From NCBI RefSeq assembly GCF_003367195.1, contig NZ_QRGO01000001.1, positions 62,001-126,000 of the forward strand: a DNA stretch of 64,000 nt. The letters run 5' to 3'. This DNA comes from Undibacter mobilis. Its GTDB lineage: Bacteria; Pseudomonadota; Alphaproteobacteria; Rhizobiales; Xanthobacteraceae. This document shows, one piece after another, positions 50,582 through 60,464 of this stretch (within the stretch, counting starts at the first letter, position 1; each line of letters begins with the position of its first letter). Under the pieces are notes generated by a model, which searched no databases, had not been told where the DNA came from, and saw nothing but the letters and a program-made list of their open reading frames with translations. The position numbers and the translations under genes were made by a program.

Positions 50582-51571
50582 CTACTTCGTTTCCTGGATC
50601 TGCTTGACGAGATCGGCGTACTTGGCGCCGTACTTGTCCCACACCGGCTTCACCGCGTCCTGGAAGGGCTTCTTGTCGGCGATGGTGATGACGTTCACAC
50701 CGGCGGCCTTGATCTTGTCCATGGCCATCTTCGTGCGCTCGTCCCACAGCTTGCGCTGCTCAAGCTGGGTTTCCTTGCCGAACTTCATGATCAGCGCCTG
50801 GTCTTCCTTCGACATGGCGTCGAACGACTTGCGCGAGAACACCAGGATTTCCGGGATGATCAGATGTTCGGTCAGCGAGTAGTGCTTGGCGACCGGAACG
50901 TGGCCGAACGAGTCGTAGCTCGGCGGGTTGTTCTCGGCGCCGTCGACGACACCGGTCTGCAGCGCGTTCATCACCTGGTCCATACCCATGGCGACACCGT
51001 TGGCGCCGAGCGCGTTGGCGGTGTCGACGAAGATCGGGTTGCCCATCATGCGGAACTTCAGACCCTTGAGATCTTCGACGGACTTGATGTCACGGGTCTT
51101 GTTGTAGAAGGAGCGCGCGCCGCTATCCATCCAGGCCAGCCCGATCAGGCCCGACTTCGGGTTGTCGGTGATTTCCTTGAGCAGACGGTCGCCGATCGGG
51201 CCGTCGATCACGGCGCGCATATGCGCGGTGTTGCGAAACACGAAAGGCAGATTGAAAACGTTAAGATTGTCGACGACGGCGCCGACCGGACCGACGCTGA
51301 CGCGGGCGAACTGCAGCGCGCCAACCTGCGCCTGCTCGATCATTTCCTTTTCGCCGCCGAGCTGCATCGACGGATACATCTGGATCGACAGCCGGCCGTT
51401 GGTGGCCTGCTCGAGCTTCTTGCCCATCTGCACGACCGCTTCGACGGTCGGATAGCCCAGCGGATGGACGTCGGCGGCTTTCAGCACGGTCTTCTGAGCG
51501 AGCGCGGGACCAGCAAGTGTGACCGCGGCGGCGATGAGGCCCGCGGACAGAATCGTTCTGCGTGTTGGCAT
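50582..51571 (-). CDS. dctP: TRAP transporter substrate-binding protein (DctP)
   Basis: Periplasmic protein of 329 residues with a signal peptide (LSAGLIAAAVTLAGPALAQ). Seen: KAADVHPLGYPTVEAVVQMG, GALQFARVSVGPV and GLKFRMMGNPIFVDTANALGA with the conserved substrate-binding arginine. It captures an acid for the membrane pair. The neighbouring uronate-dehydrogenase-like gene suggests hexuronates such as galacturonate or glucuronate. Confidence 0.95.
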   Translation of the reverse strand: MPTRRTILSAGLIAAAVTLAGPALAQKTVLKAADVHPLGYPTVEAVVQMGKKLEQATNGRLSIQMYPSMQLGGEKEMIEQAQVGALQFARVSVGPVGAVVDNLNVFNLPFVFRNTAHMRAVIDGPIGDRLLKEITDNPKSGLIGLAWMDSGARSFYNKTRDIKSVEDLKGLKFRMMGNPIFVDTANALGANGVAMGMDQVMNALQTGVVDGAENNPPSYDSFGHVPVAKHYSLTEHLIIPEILVFSRKSFDAMSKEDQALIMKFGKETQLEQRKLWDERTKMAMDKIKAAGVNVITIADKKPFQDAVKPVWDKYGAKYADLVKQIQETK

Positions 51572-51665
51572 GATGCGTCTTCCTCCCTTGTATTTCTTTT
51601 CGTGCGAGTTAGCGTTCTCGAAGATGCGCCGATTGATCGGCGAGGCCCCCTCGTGCTACTCATCA

Positions 51666-51699
51666 GGTCATATGATGACCGGACCAACCGGTGCCGGTC
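51666..51699. promoter_or_regulatory. Probable operator of the GntR regulator
   Basis: A perfect palindrome GGTCAT-ATG-ATGACC (51666-51680) lies between the divergent dctP and gntR genes. A second pair, GACCGG (51677-51682) and CCGGTC (51694-51699), overlaps its right end. FadR-type regulators bind such GGTC/GACC or GGT/ACC repeats. Control of both directions is inferred. Confidence 0.6.
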
Positions 51700-51718
51700 A
51701 AGGTGGTGGACTGTCCTA

Positions 51719-52456
51719 TTGAATAAAAATCTTTCGCTTCTCAAACCGATCCAGGCCCCGCGCGGCCTCACTGGCGAAATCGTGGCCCGCCTGACTGCCG
51801 ATATCGTCAGCGGCAAGCTGCTGCCCGGCTCGCGCCTGCCGACCGAACAGGAAATGATCGCCGCCACGGGCGTTTCGCGCACCGTGATCCGAGAGGCGGT
51901 TGCAGCGTTGCGTGCTGACAAGCTGGTGGTGAGCCGCCAGGGCATCGGCACCTTCGTCGCCGAAAAGGTTCGCCGGCCTTTCCGTGTGGAATTCGACGAG
52001 CACTCTTCGCTGCGCGACGTGCTCAACGTCATGGAGTTGCGCACCGGCGTCGAGGTCGAGGCCGCCGGGCTGGCTGCCGAACGCGCCACGCCCGCGCAGA
52101 TCCGGAAGATCACCGAGCGCTTCGACGCCATTCAGGCCGCTATCGACGCCGGCGAGAATGCGGTCGATCAGGATTTCGCCTTCCACTGCGAAATCGCCGA
52201 GGCGACCAACAATCCGCAGTTCAGGGGCTTCCTCGAATATCTCGGCAGCGTCGTCATTCCGCGCCAGACCGTGTGGGGCCGCAGCGCGCCGCTGCTTCGC
52301 CGCAACAACCTCACTTTATTCCAGCGCGAGCACGCCAAGATCCTCTCCGCCATTCGTACCCACGACGTGCCGAAGGCGCGCGCCGCCATGCATGCGCATC
52401 TCGGCAACAGCCGCGACCGGCACCAGAAGCTGGCGACGGAACTGGGGATCAAGTAG
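51719..52456 (+). CDS. FadR-type GntR transcriptional regulator
   Basis: Protein of 245 residues that begins at TTG 51719 with GGTGGA upstream. Seen: an N-terminal winged helix (GSRLPTEQEMIAATGVSRTVIREAV), then an all-helical FCD domain with LRTGVEVEAAGLAAERA, DFAFHCEIAEATNN and a final HLGNSRDRH. Such regulators sense sugar acids and related metabolites. It is divergent from the TRAP genes and 2 bp before the uronate-dehydrogenase-like gene. Confidence 0.9.
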   Translation: MNKNLSLLKPIQAPRGLTGEIVARLTADIVSGKLLPGSRLPTEQEMIAATGVSRTVIREAVAALRADKLVVSRQGIGTFVAEKVRRPFRVEFDEHSSLRDVLNVMELRTGVEVEAAGLAAERATPAQIRKITERFDAIQAAIDAGENAVDQDFAFHCEIAEATNNPQFRGFLEYLGSVVIPRQTVWGRSAPLLRRNNLTLFQREHAKILSAIRTHDVPKARAAMHAHLGNSRDRHQKLATELGIK

Positions 52457-52458
52457 CC

Positions 52459-53262
52459 ATGAAACTCCTCGTCACCGGCGCTGCCGGCGGTATCGGCACG
52501 CGGCTGCGCCAAATGCTGCCGTCGATCTACAAGGACATTCGCTGGAGCGACATCAGGAAGCCCGATGACCTCGTCGCCGGCGCCGAGTTCGTCGCCGCCG
52601 ATCTCGCCGACATGGCGCAGGTCGAAAAGATGGTCGCCGGCATCGACGGCATCGTCCATCTCGGCGGCTTCTCGATCGAAGGCCCGTGGGAGACGATCCT
52701 CCAGGCCAACATCATCGGCTGCTACAATCTGTTCGAAGCGGCCTATCGCGCGAACGTCAAGCGCGTGATCTTCGCCACTTCGAACCACGCCGTCGGCATG
52801 TATCCGCGCGACCAGAAAATCGGCGTCAATGTCACGGTGCGGCCGGACTCGCGCTACGGCATTTCCAAATGCTTCGGCGAGGCGGTCGGCGCCATGTATG
52901 CCGACAAGCATGGCCTGCGCGTCACCTGTCTGCGCATCGGCAACTTCGCCGACACGCCGATCGACCAGCGCCGGCTATCGATCTTCCTGCACCCGGAGGA
53001 CCTGGTGCAGCTCATCCGCATCGGGCTGGAGCACCCGGAGATCAAATACGAGATCTTCTACGGCGCCTCCGACAACGCCGCCGCGTGGTGGGACAATTCC
53101 AATGCCCACAAATTCGGCTATCGTCCGAAGCACAAGGCCGAGAATTTCCGCGCCGAGGCCATGGCCGCGCAGGCCAAGCTGCCACCCGACCCCGTTGGCG
53201 ATTATTTCCAGGGCGGCTCCTTCTCCAGCGCCGAATACGACGCCGACAAGCGGCGATCCTGA
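52459..53262 (+). CDS. udh: Uronate dehydrogenase-like SDR
   Basis: NAD-dependent enzyme of 267 residues. Seen: LLVTGAAGGIGTRLR at residues 3-17, VHLGGFSIEGPWETIL, ATSNHAVGMYPR and YGISKCFGEAVG with Tyr-x3-Lys. These closely follow the Agrobacterium/Pseudomonas uronate dehydrogenases, which oxidise galacturonate or glucuronate to the lactone. It is two bases after the regulator. No further hexarate-pathway genes are visible. Confidence 0.85.
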   Translation: MKLLVTGAAGGIGTRLRQMLPSIYKDIRWSDIRKPDDLVAGAEFVAADLADMAQVEKMVAGIDGIVHLGGFSIEGPWETILQANIIGCYNLFEAAYRANVKRVIFATSNHAVGMYPRDQKIGVNVTVRPDSRYGISKCFGEAVGAMYADKHGLRVTCLRIGNFADTPIDQRRLSIFLHPEDLVQLIRIGLEHPEIKYEIFYGASDNAAAWWDNSNAHKFGYRPKHKAENFRAEAMAAQAKLPPDPVGDYFQGGSFSSAEYDADKRRS

Positions 53263-53345
53263 GCCATAACGCTGCGGTCTGGCGCATGGCCGCTGGTCAA
53301 ATTCGGCGTACGGCGGCCGCGCCCGCTGTGCTAGGCTTCCCGGCA

Positions 53346-55097
53346 GTGGATCATATTGCCAGGACTGCCGTTTTGCCCGACCGCTCGCCAGAAAAACAGA
53401 GTTTGCTCGCCCTCCCCGCCGACATGTTCGGCTACCGCCTTTTGGCCGACCCGCGGCTCAACAAGGGCACCGCATTCACCGAGGATGAACGCTCCGCCTT
53501 CCGCCTCCACGGCTTGCTGCCGCCGACCGTGGTCAGCATCGACGAGCAGGTGACGCGCCGGCTGCAGGCCTTTCGGGAATTCCACACCGACCTCGAGCGC
53601 TACGCCTTCCTGCGCGACCTGCAGGACACCAACGAGACCCTGTATTACGCCCTGCTCGGCCGCCACGTCGAAGAGCTGCTGCCCATCGTCTATACGCCGA
53701 CCGTCGGCGCCGGCTGCGCCTCGTTCAGCCGGCTGTTCCGCAAGCCGCGCGGCGTCTTCCTGTCGATCCCGCACCGCTCGCGTATCCGCGAGATCCTGGC
53801 CAACCCGCAATTCGACAAGACCGAGGTCATCGTCGTCACCGACGGCGAGCGCATTCTCGGCCTCGGTGACCAGGGCGCTGGCGGCATGGGCATCCCGATC
53901 GGCAAGCTGGCGCTTTACACCGCCTGCGGCGGCATCAGCCCGGCGACCGCGCTGCCGATCCTGCTCGATGTCGGCACCGACAATGAAGAGAACCTGAAAG
54001 ACCCGCTCTATATCGGCTGGCGCCACAAGCGCGTGCGCGGCGAAGAATACGACACCTTCGTCGCCGAGTTCATCGCCGCGGTGAAGGAGCGCTGGCCGCA
54101 CGTCCTCCTGCAGTGGGAAGATTTCGCCAAAGGCAACGCCACGCGCCTGCTCGACCAGTATCGCGACGCGCTGTGCAGCTTCAACGACGACATCCAGGGT
54201 ACCGCCGCGGTCGCGACCGGCGCGCTTCTCGCCGCCATCAACGTCACCGGCGAGGCAATGCAGAACCAGCGCATCGCCGTGCTCGGCGCCGGCTCGGCCG
54301 GCTGCGGCATCGCCAAGCTGCTGATGGAAGCGATGATCGATGCCGGCCTGTCGCCGCAGGACGCCGCCAGCCGCTTCTACATGGTGGACAAGGACGGCCT
54401 CATCACCGACGGCACGAACGATCTTGCGTCGTTCCAGCGCCCCTTCGTGCAGAAACGCGAGGCGCTGACGCACTGGAATCTCGGCAATCCGAGCCGCATC
54501 TCCCTGCTCGATGTCATCTACAACGCCAAGCCGACGGCGCTGATCGGCGTCTCAGCGCAAGCCGGCGCCTTCACCGAAAGCGTGGTGCGCGGCATGGCGC
54601 GGCACAACAAGCGGCCGATCATCTTCCCGCTGTCGAACCCGGTGTCATGCGCCGAAGCCAATCCGGCCGACATCGAGATCTGGAGCGAAGGACGTGCTGT
54701 GATCGGCGCCGGCTCACCGTTCCCGCCGCTCAAGCGCAATGGCCACGTGTTTCCGGTCGACCAGACCAACAACTCCTACATCTTCCCGGGCGTCGGCCTC
54801 GGCGCGATCGCGACGCGCGCCAGCCGCATCACCGACACCATGTTCATGGCCGCCGCCAAGGCGCTGGCGGACATGTCGCCGGCACGCAGCGACCCCAACG
54901 CCAATCTGCTGCCGCGCGTCACCCAGTTGCGCGATGTCGCCATCGCCGTGGCGATCGCCGTCGGCAAGCAGGCCTGCGCCGAGGGCCTGACCGAAGGCGT
55001 CACGGTCGACACCGTCGAGGCTGCCGTCCGCGCCAGAATGTGGTGGCCGCGCTATCTGAGTTATGTGCCGGCCAATGCGGAACAGAGCGCGGCTTGA
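53346..55097 (+). CDS. maeA: NAD-dependent malic enzyme
   Basis: Protein of 583 residues, close to the SfcA/MaeA size. No ATG fits the start; GTG 53346 is used, and TTG 53373 with an AGGA site eight bases ahead is the alternative. Seen: [13 protein letters not shown] near residue 119, [20 protein letters not shown] (the malate-binding signature), [11 protein letters not shown] and [15 protein letters not shown] (NAD-binding loop). It converts malate to pyruvate and CO2. Confidence 0.92.
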   Translation: MDHIARTAVLPDRSPEKQSLLALPADMFGYRLLADPRLNKGTAFTEDERSAFRLHGLLPPTVVSIDEQVTRRLQAFREFHTDLERYAFLRDLQDTNETLYYALLGRHVEELLPIVYTPTVGAGCASFSRLFRKPRGVFLSIPHRSRIREILANPQFDKTEVIVVTDGERILGLGDQGAGGMGIPIGKLALYTACGGISPATALPILLDVGTDNEENLKDPLYIGWRHKRVRGEEYDTFVAEFIAAVKERWPHVLLQWEDFAKGNATRLLDQYRDALCSFNDDIQGTAAVATGALLAAINVTGEAMQNQRIAVLGAGSAGCGIAKLLMEAMIDAGLSPQDAASRFYMVDKDGLITDGTNDLASFQRPFVQKREALTHWNLGNPSRISLLDVIYNAKPTALIGVSAQAGAFTESVVRGMARHNKRPIIFPLSNPVSCAEANPADIEIWSEGRAVIGAGSPFPPLKRNGHVFPVDQTNNSYIFPGVGLGAIATRASRITDTMFMAAAKALADMSPARSDPNANLLPRVTQLRDVAIAVAIAVGKQACAEGLTEGVTVDTVEAAVRARMWWPRYLSYVPANAEQSAA

Positions 55098-55111
55098 ACC
55101 GCGATAACCGA

Positions 55112-55744
55112 ATGTCCCTCACCGCCACCCTGCTCCAGCTCTCGCTGCTCCACATCCTGATGGCGATGATCCCCGGCCCCAACACCGTGGTGGTCAGCTA
55201 CGTCTCGGCCCGGGTGTCGCGCCGCGCCGGCTTGCTGGCGGTCGCCGGTGTCGTGCTTGGCTCGGCTATCTGGGTGATCCTGTCGATGTTCGGCTTCGGC
55301 ATCCTGCTGCTCGAGGCCGGCATCGTGTATCGCGCGTTGCGGTGGCTGGGCGCCGCCTACCTCATCTATGTCGGCGTGCGGCTGCTGATGGCCGGCCTGC
55401 GTCCCGCCGAACTGCAGCGCCCGCCGCAAGGCGCCCGCGCGCCGCTTCTCGCCGGGCTCCTCACCACCTTGTCCAACCCGAAATCCGCGGTGTTCTGGAC
55501 CAGCGTCTTCGTCGTCGTGGTGCCGGCGCATGCGCCGGCCTGGTTCTATGCCGCGGTGGTGGCGCTGATCGTGGCGCAGTCCTTTGCCTGGTACGCCTTC
55601 GTTGCACTGGTGCTGTCCACCGACTTTGCGCGCCGCTATTACCATCGCTTCGCGCAGTGGCTTGACCGGCTCGCCGGTGTCATCATGATCGGGCTCGGCG
55701 CCAAGCTGGCCTATGAGCTGCGCAACGAATTAATCGGACGCTGA
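55112..55744 (+). CDS. LysE-family amino-acid exporter
   Basis: Membrane protein of 210 residues with about six hydrophobic segments. Seen: HILMAMIPGPNTVVVSYVSA near residue 14 (the PGPN signature) and LTTLSNPKSAVFW near residue 118. LysE/RhtB proteins export amino acids or homoserine lactones. It lies 15 bp after maeA in the same direction. Confidence 0.9.
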   Translation: MSLTATLLQLSLLHILMAMIPGPNTVVVSYVSARVSRRAGLLAVAGVVLGSAIWVILSMFGFGILLLEAGIVYRALRWLGAAYLIYVGVRLLMAGLRPAELQRPPQGARAPLLAGLLTTLSNPKSAVFWTSVFVVVVPAHAPAWFYAAVVALIVAQSFAWYAFVALVLSTDFARRYYHRFAQWLDRLAGVIMIGLGAKLAYELRNELIGR

Positions 55745-55752
55745 TCGCCCGC

Positions 55753-56166
55753 ATGAACAGAAGCGACTACGCCGACTGGACGATGGACACCATCCGTTTC
55801 GCCGACACCGACAAGCTCGGCCATGTCAACAACGCGGCGTTCTCGACCTTCCTCGAGACCGGCCGCACGCATTTCCTGCTCGATCCGGTAAAGCCCATGG
55901 GCCAGCCTGGTACGACCTTCGTCATTGCCAAGCTGATCCTCGACTTCAAGGCCGAGATGCACTGGCCGGGGCAGGCGCATATCGGCACGCGCTGCAAGAG
56001 CATCGGCCGCTCGTCCTTCGTGCTCGAACAGGTGATCCTGCAGGGCGATACTGTCGCCGCGCTGGCCGAGACGGTCATGGTGATGTTCGACGAGACAACG
56101 CGCAAATCGACGCCGCTGCTCGACATCACCATCGCGCGGTTGAAGCAGATGCAGGTGGCGCTCTAA
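55753..56166 (+). CDS. Acyl-CoA thioesterase, 4-hydroxybenzoyl-CoA type
   Basis: Hot-dog fold protein of 137 residues. Seen: TIRFADTDKLGHVNNAAF near residue 13, with the Asp-x-Asp and GHVNN signature, then ALAETVMVMFDETTRKS. Members cleave acyl-CoA thioesters. It starts eight bases after the LysE stop, so it is probably co-transcribed. Substrate unknown. Confidence 0.87.
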   Translation: MNRSDYADWTMDTIRFADTDKLGHVNNAAFSTFLETGRTHFLLDPVKPMGQPGTTFVIAKLILDFKAEMHWPGQAHIGTRCKSIGRSSFVLEQVILQGDTVAALAETVMVMFDETTRKSTPLLDITIARLKQMQVAL

Positions 56167-56271
56167 CCTGTCCACCGTTCGTTCCCGCCAAAGCGGGGAT
56201 CCAGTTCTTTCTTTTGACGCCATGCTATACGGCTCTGGCCGCCGCTTTCGCGGGGCGAACGGAGTATCCGA

Positions 56272-56571
56272 ATGCGGTTGGGACCAAAGCTGGCCTGCCT
56301 CGCGCTACTTTCGACCTCCCCAGCGTTTGCCCAGGACATTCGCGGGCTCGAGGTCTGCACTGCGGAAAAGCAGATGGACCGGCGTACGTCGTGCCTGCAA
56401 TCCAATGTCGAGTTCCTGCAGCAGACGCTCGATCGTCAGCAACGCGACGCGCAGAAGAGGCTCGCGGCCGCGGAGGCCGAAATCAATCTGCTCAAGGCGA
56501 AGCTCACGACAATCGAAGCCGATCTCAAAGCCCTGAAGACCAAACCCGCGGAGCCGCCGAAGAAGCCGTAA
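56272..56571 (+). CDS. Small secreted coiled-coil protein
   Basis: Protein of 99 residues with a signal peptide (LACLALLSTSPAFAQ, cleavage after FAQ near residue 21). The mature part has two cysteines (VCTAEKQMDRRTSC) and a long charged helix (DAQKRLAAAEAEINLLKAKL) ending in proline and lysine. No family recognised. It faces the ABC transporter gene, six bases away. Confidence 0.7.
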   Translation: MRLGPKLACLALLSTSPAFAQDIRGLEVCTAEKQMDRRTSCLQSNVEFLQQTLDRQQRDAQKRLAAAEAEINLLKAKLTTIEADLKALKTKPAEPPKKP

Positions 56572-56577
56572 GCCGCT

Positions 56578-58524
56578 TCAGGCCTGCCGCGGTTTCAGCC
56601 AGCGCCGCATCAGTTTCGGCTTGCGCGGTTTCAGGACGATGTCGCTGATCAGCTTGGCCCCGCCACGCCGCCGCTCCAGCACCAGCTTGCGGCTGTGGAA
56701 CTGCTCCAGCTCCGGACGATGGCCAACGCTGATGATGGTGAGGCCTTTCATTTCCTCAGACAGGATTTCCATGAGCTGATCCTGGCTCTTCGGATCGAGC
56801 GCCGCGGTCGCCTCGTCGAGGACGATAATATCCGGCCGGTGCAGCAACACGCGCGCCACGGTGAGACGCTGCTTTTCGCCGCCCGAGAGGATCTGATCCC
56901 ACGGCTGCTCTTCCTCGAGCTTGTCCTTGAGATGGCCGAGCCCAACCTTGTCCAGCTTCTCGCCAATCTCTTCGACCGACCAGTCTTCGGCCGCGCCGGG
57001 ATAGGCGGCGGCGCGGCGCAACGTGCCGGTCGGCACATAAGGCCGCTGTGGCAGCAGGAACAGGCGCGCGCCCTTCTCGATCTCGATCGCGCCGCCGCCC
57101 CAAGGCCACAACCCGGCAATGGCGCGCACCAGCGTGCTCTTGCCGGTGCCGCTTTCGCCGGCGACCAGCACGCGCTCGCCCTTCTGGATCACGACCTCGG
57201 TGTCGTCCACCACCGCCGTTCCGTCGTCGAGCGATACCGAGAGGTCTTTGAGCCGCATCGCGGCGCCTGCCGTCTCGCCGCGCGTGATGCGGTTGAAGCC
57301 GTCGCCGGTCTCTGCCTTTTCCAGGCCGTCGAGCGACACCATCAGCGACGAAATGCGCCGCGCCGATGCATTCCAGTCGGCGAGCCGCGGATAGTTGTCG
57401 ACCAGCCATGAGAACGCCGCCTGCACGATTGTGAAGGCGGACGCCGCCTGCATCACCTCGCCGAGCGTCATGCTGTTGTCGAGATATTTCGGAGCGCACA
57501 GTAGAATAGGCACCACCGGCGCGATCAGCGACGAACTTTGCGAAACGACCGTCGTCTTCATGTATTGCCGGCACAATTCGCGCCAGCGATGCAGTACGCC
57601 GCCGAGGGAACGGTCGATACCGGCGCGCTCTTCTTCCTCGCCGCCGAGCAGCGCGATGCTCTCGCCGTTCTCGCGAACGCGCGTGAGCTGGTAGCGATAA
57701 TCGGCCTCGGCCTGGTTCTTGGCTTCCGACACGGACACAAAGCTGCGGCCGACCAGGGTCATGGCACCGCTCGCCAGCACGGCGTAGAGCACCGCTGCGA
57801 CGACGAGAAAACCGGGAATGGTAATCGACGAACCGCCGAGCGGCACGGTGAGCGCGCCGCCGATGGTCCACAGCACGGTGATGAAGGTCACGGCCGACAG
57901 GCTCGCCTGCAAAACGCCGACAGCGAAATCGACCGGCGCATCGGTCGAGACACGCAAATCTTCGGTCAGGCGGCCTTCGGGATTCTGGTGATCACCGCTG
58001 ACAAGGTTGAGCTGATAATAACGACCGTTCTTCAGCCATCGGCCGAGCACATTGTCCGACACCCAGGCGCGCCAGCGGCGCTGCGTCGTCATGCGAGCCC
58101 AGACATTGAGGACACCGCATATTACGCTCGCCGCCGCCAGCGGGAAGAAGATCAGCGACAGGCTGAGTACATGCGCACTGTCGCGCTTTTCCAGCGCATC
58201 GAAGATACGCCTGTTCCAGACATTGATCCCGTAGAGGGCAACGAGGTTGCCGACGATCAGGACCACCAGCGAGATCGTCAGGAAGAGCGCCAGCCGATCG
58301 CCGCGCCGGCGGCTCCAGAAACCGCGCGCGGTATGCCAGAACCGTTGCAGCAGATATCTCTTCCGTAACTTCTCTTCCTCGCCCTTGCTATAGGCCTCGA
58401 GCGCCTCGGCCTCGCCGGGAAGGCGTTCTTCTTCGGGAAGGTCGTCGATCGACGGCTTGGGGGCATCGGTAGACTTGGCCTCGGCTTCAGAAGTCGCGGG
58501 GTCCAGCTTCGGCTCGATTGTCAT
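56578..58524 (-). CDS. SbmA/BacA-related ABC transporter (ABC_membrane_2 type)
   Basis: Fused membrane-ATPase protein of 648 residues. Seen: an acidic N-terminal tail of about 75 residues, six membrane segments with the ABC_membrane_2 pattern, Walker A GESGTGKST near residue 459, LSGGEKQR and IIVLDEATAALD. Related proteins (YddA, Rv1819c, BclA) import peptides or cobalamin, and BacA-like ones matter for symbiosis. A perfect EcfG-type promoter lies 30 bp upstream. Import or export cannot be decided here. Confidence 0.85.
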   Translation of the reverse strand: MTIEPKLDPATSEAEAKSTDAPKPSIDDLPEEERLPGEAEALEAYSKGEEEKLRKRYLLQRFWHTARGFWSRRRGDRLALFLTISLVVLIVGNLVALYGINVWNRRIFDALEKRDSAHVLSLSLIFFPLAAASVICGVLNVWARMTTQRRWRAWVSDNVLGRWLKNGRYYQLNLVSGDHQNPEGRLTEDLRVSTDAPVDFAVGVLQASLSAVTFITVLWTIGGALTVPLGGSSITIPGFLVVAAVLYAVLASGAMTLVGRSFVSVSEAKNQAEADYRYQLTRVRENGESIALLGGEEEERAGIDRSLGGVLHRWRELCRQYMKTTVVSQSSSLIAPVVPILLCAPKYLDNSMTLGEVMQAASAFTIVQAAFSWLVDNYPRLADWNASARRISSLMVSLDGLEKAETGDGFNRITRGETAGAAMRLKDLSVSLDDGTAVVDDTEVVIQKGERVLVAGESGTGKSTLVRAIAGLWPWGGGAIEIEKGARLFLLPQRPYVPTGTLRRAAAYPGAAEDWSVEEIGEKLDKVGLGHLKDKLEEEQPWDQILSGGEKQRLTVARVLLHRPDIIVLDEATAALDPKSQDQLMEILSEEMKGLTIISVGHRPELEQFHSRKLVLERRRGGAKLISDIVLKPRKPKLMRRWLKPRQA

Positions 58525-58553
58525 GGGGATAATCTGGTCTCGGGAACCGACCT

Positions 58554-58578
58554 AACGTTCTGAGGTTTCCGGGGTTCC
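58554..58578 (-). promoter_or_regulatory. EcfG-type promoter (GGAAC-N16-CGTT)
   Basis: Minus-strand GGAAC at 58578-58574 and CGTT at 58557-58554, 16 bases apart. It points at the SbmA/BacA-like ABC transporter with about 30 bases to its start codon. Confidence 0.75.
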
Positions 58579-58647
58579 ATAAACGGCCTTGGCTCCGCCC
58601 AAGGCCGTGGTATCAGAACGCGAAGGAAGCAGGCGGGGCCCACAAGC

Positions 58648-60417
58648 ATGACTCTGATGACGGTTTACCGTCGCGTTTTGGCGCTACTGGCGCCGGAAGC
58701 AGCGCTGGCCTGGGCATTGGCTTTGGGCAATCTGGCGCTCGTCGGTGCGCAGTTCGCTGAGCCGGTCCTGCTCGGCCGCATCATCGACGCGCTCACCAAA
58801 GGCCAGGCCAGCGGCACCGCGCCGTCATGGTCCGACCTGTCGGTTCTGCTTGGCGCCTGGACCGGCTTCGGCATCTTCACCATCATCGCCGGCACGCTGA
58901 TCGCGCTGCATTCCGACCGCCTCGCCCATCGCCGCCGCCAGGTGGTGCTGACGCGCTATTTCGAGCACGTCCTGCAGCTGCCGCAATCCTATCACGGCAA
59001 CACCCATTCGGGCCGCCTGATGAAGGTGATGCTGGAAGGCACCGACGACCTCTGGGGCCTGTGGCTCGGCTTTTTCCGCGAACACTTCGCCTCGGTGGTC
59101 GGCCTCATCGTGCTGTTGCCGCTGTCGCTCTATATCAACTGGCAGCTGGCCAGCGTACTCATTGCGCTATGCGTCGTCTTCGCCCTGCTGACCTCGATCA
59201 TCGTGCGCAAGACCGGCTCCATGCAGGAAGAGGTCGAGGAGCATTACTCGGCGCTGGCCGAGCGCGCCTCTGACACGCTTGGCAATATCGCCCTGGTGCA
59301 GAGCTTCTCGCGGCTCGAGCAGGAAGTCGCGGAGTTGCGCAGCATCGTCGATCGCCTGCTCGCGGCGCAACTGCCGGTGTTGTCCTGGTGGGCGCTGGCC
59401 AATGTGCTGACGCGCACCGCGACTACGCTCGCCGTGCTCGCGATCATCGTCATCGGCACCTGGCTCAACATCAACGGCCGGGCGTCGATCGGCGAGATGG
59501 TCACCTTCATGAGCTTCGCCGGGCTGATCATCGCGCGCATGGAGCACACCGTCTCCTTCATCGATGATCTGGTCGGCCATGTGCCCCAGTTGCGGGAGTT
59601 CTTTCAGGTCTGGGACACCATCCCCGATATCCGCGACAAACCGGACTCCATCGATCCCGGCCGCCTCACCGGCAACATCGCCTTCAAGGATGTCACCTTC
59701 TCGTATGATGGCACCCGCCTCGCCGCCGACCATCTCAACTTCACGGTCCGGCCGGGTGAGACCATCGCTCTGGTCGGCGCTACCGGCGCGGGGAAATCGA
59801 CCGCCATCGCGCTGTTGCACCGCGCCTTCGATCCGCAGTCGGGCGTCATCGAAGCCGACGGTCACGACATCCGCGACATCAAGCTCGCCGCGCTTCGCCG
59901 CAACATCGGCGTGGTGTTTCAGGAATCGCTGCTGTTCAACCGCTCCATCGGCGAGAACCTGCGCGTCGGCAAGCCGGATGCCACCGAGGAAGAGCTGCGC
60001 GAGGCCGCGCGGCGCGCCCAGGCGCTCGACTTCATCGATCGCAAGTTCAAAGGCTTCAATGAACGAGCCGGTGAGCGTGGTCGCTCGCTGTCCGGCGGCG
60101 AGCGTCAGCGTCTGTCGATCGCCCGCGCACTGTTGAAGAATCCTCCGATCCTCATTCTCGACGAGGCGACCAGTGCGCTCGATGCCGATACCGAGACCAA
60201 GGTGATGGCCGCGCTCGACGAAGTGATGAAGGGCCGCACCACCTTCGTCATCGCGCACCGGTTATCGACCGTGCGCAATGCCGATCGCATTCTGGTGTTC
60301 GATTCCGGCAAGATCGTCGAAAGCGGCACATTCGATGAACTGGTCGCGCAAGGCGGCCGCTTCGCCGGCCTGGCCAAGGCGCAGTTCATGGTCGCGGCGA
60401 CGGCGAAGCCGGAGTAA
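58648..60417 (+). CDS. ndvA: ABC exporter similar to the cyclic beta-glucan exporter NdvA/ChvA
   Basis: Fused exporter of 589 residues, matching the NdvA length. Seen: N-terminal [14 protein letters not shown] and [12 protein letters not shown], six membrane segments, [18 protein letters not shown], the ATPase Walker [11 protein letters not shown] near residue 378, [16 protein letters not shown] and [11 protein letters not shown]. Similarity to Rhizobium NdvA runs through the whole length (for example LDWWALA-like [10 protein letters not shown]). It would export cyclic glucan or a related polymer across the inner membrane. Confidence 0.85.
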   Translation: MTLMTVYRRVLALLAPEAALAWALALGNLALVGAQFAEPVLLGRIIDALTKGQASGTAPSWSDLSVLLGAWTGFGIFTIIAGTLIALHSDRLAHRRRQVVLTRYFEHVLQLPQSYHGNTHSGRLMKVMLEGTDDLWGLWLGFFREHFASVVGLIVLLPLSLYINWQLASVLIALCVVFALLTSIIVRKTGSMQEEVEEHYSALAERASDTLGNIALVQSFSRLEQEVAELRSIVDRLLAAQLPVLSWWALANVLTRTATTLAVLAIIVIGTWLNINGRASIGEMVTFMSFAGLIIARMEHTVSFIDDLVGHVPQLREFFQVWDTIPDIRDKPDSIDPGRLTGNIAFKDVTFSYDGTRLAADHLNFTVRPGETIALVGATGAGKSTAIALLHRAFDPQSGVIEADGHDIRDIKLAALRRNIGVVFQESLLFNRSIGENLRVGKPDATEEELREAARRAQALDFIDRKFKGFNERAGERGRSLSGGERQRLSIARALLKNPPILILDEATSALDADTETKVMAALDEVMKGRTTFVIAHRLSTVRNADRILVFDSGKIVESGTFDELVAQGGRFAGLAKAQFMVAATAKPE

Positions 60418-60464
60418 TCCGTCGTTCCGGAGTGCGGCCGCTAGGCCGCGAGCCCGGAGTGACG

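Noticed and set aside
50864..51718. Long upstream extension of the GntR regulator frame
   Set aside because: It runs antisense through dctP and has no regulator-like sequence; the true start is near 51719.
52686..53345. Upstream extension of the malic enzyme frame
   Set aside because: It overlaps the uronate-dehydrogenase-like gene in another frame and has no similarity to malic enzymes.
60435..60450. GCGGCC-GCTA-GGCCGC hairpin between ndvA and the porin gene
   Set aside because: Only six base pairs and no T-run; too weak to call a terminator.
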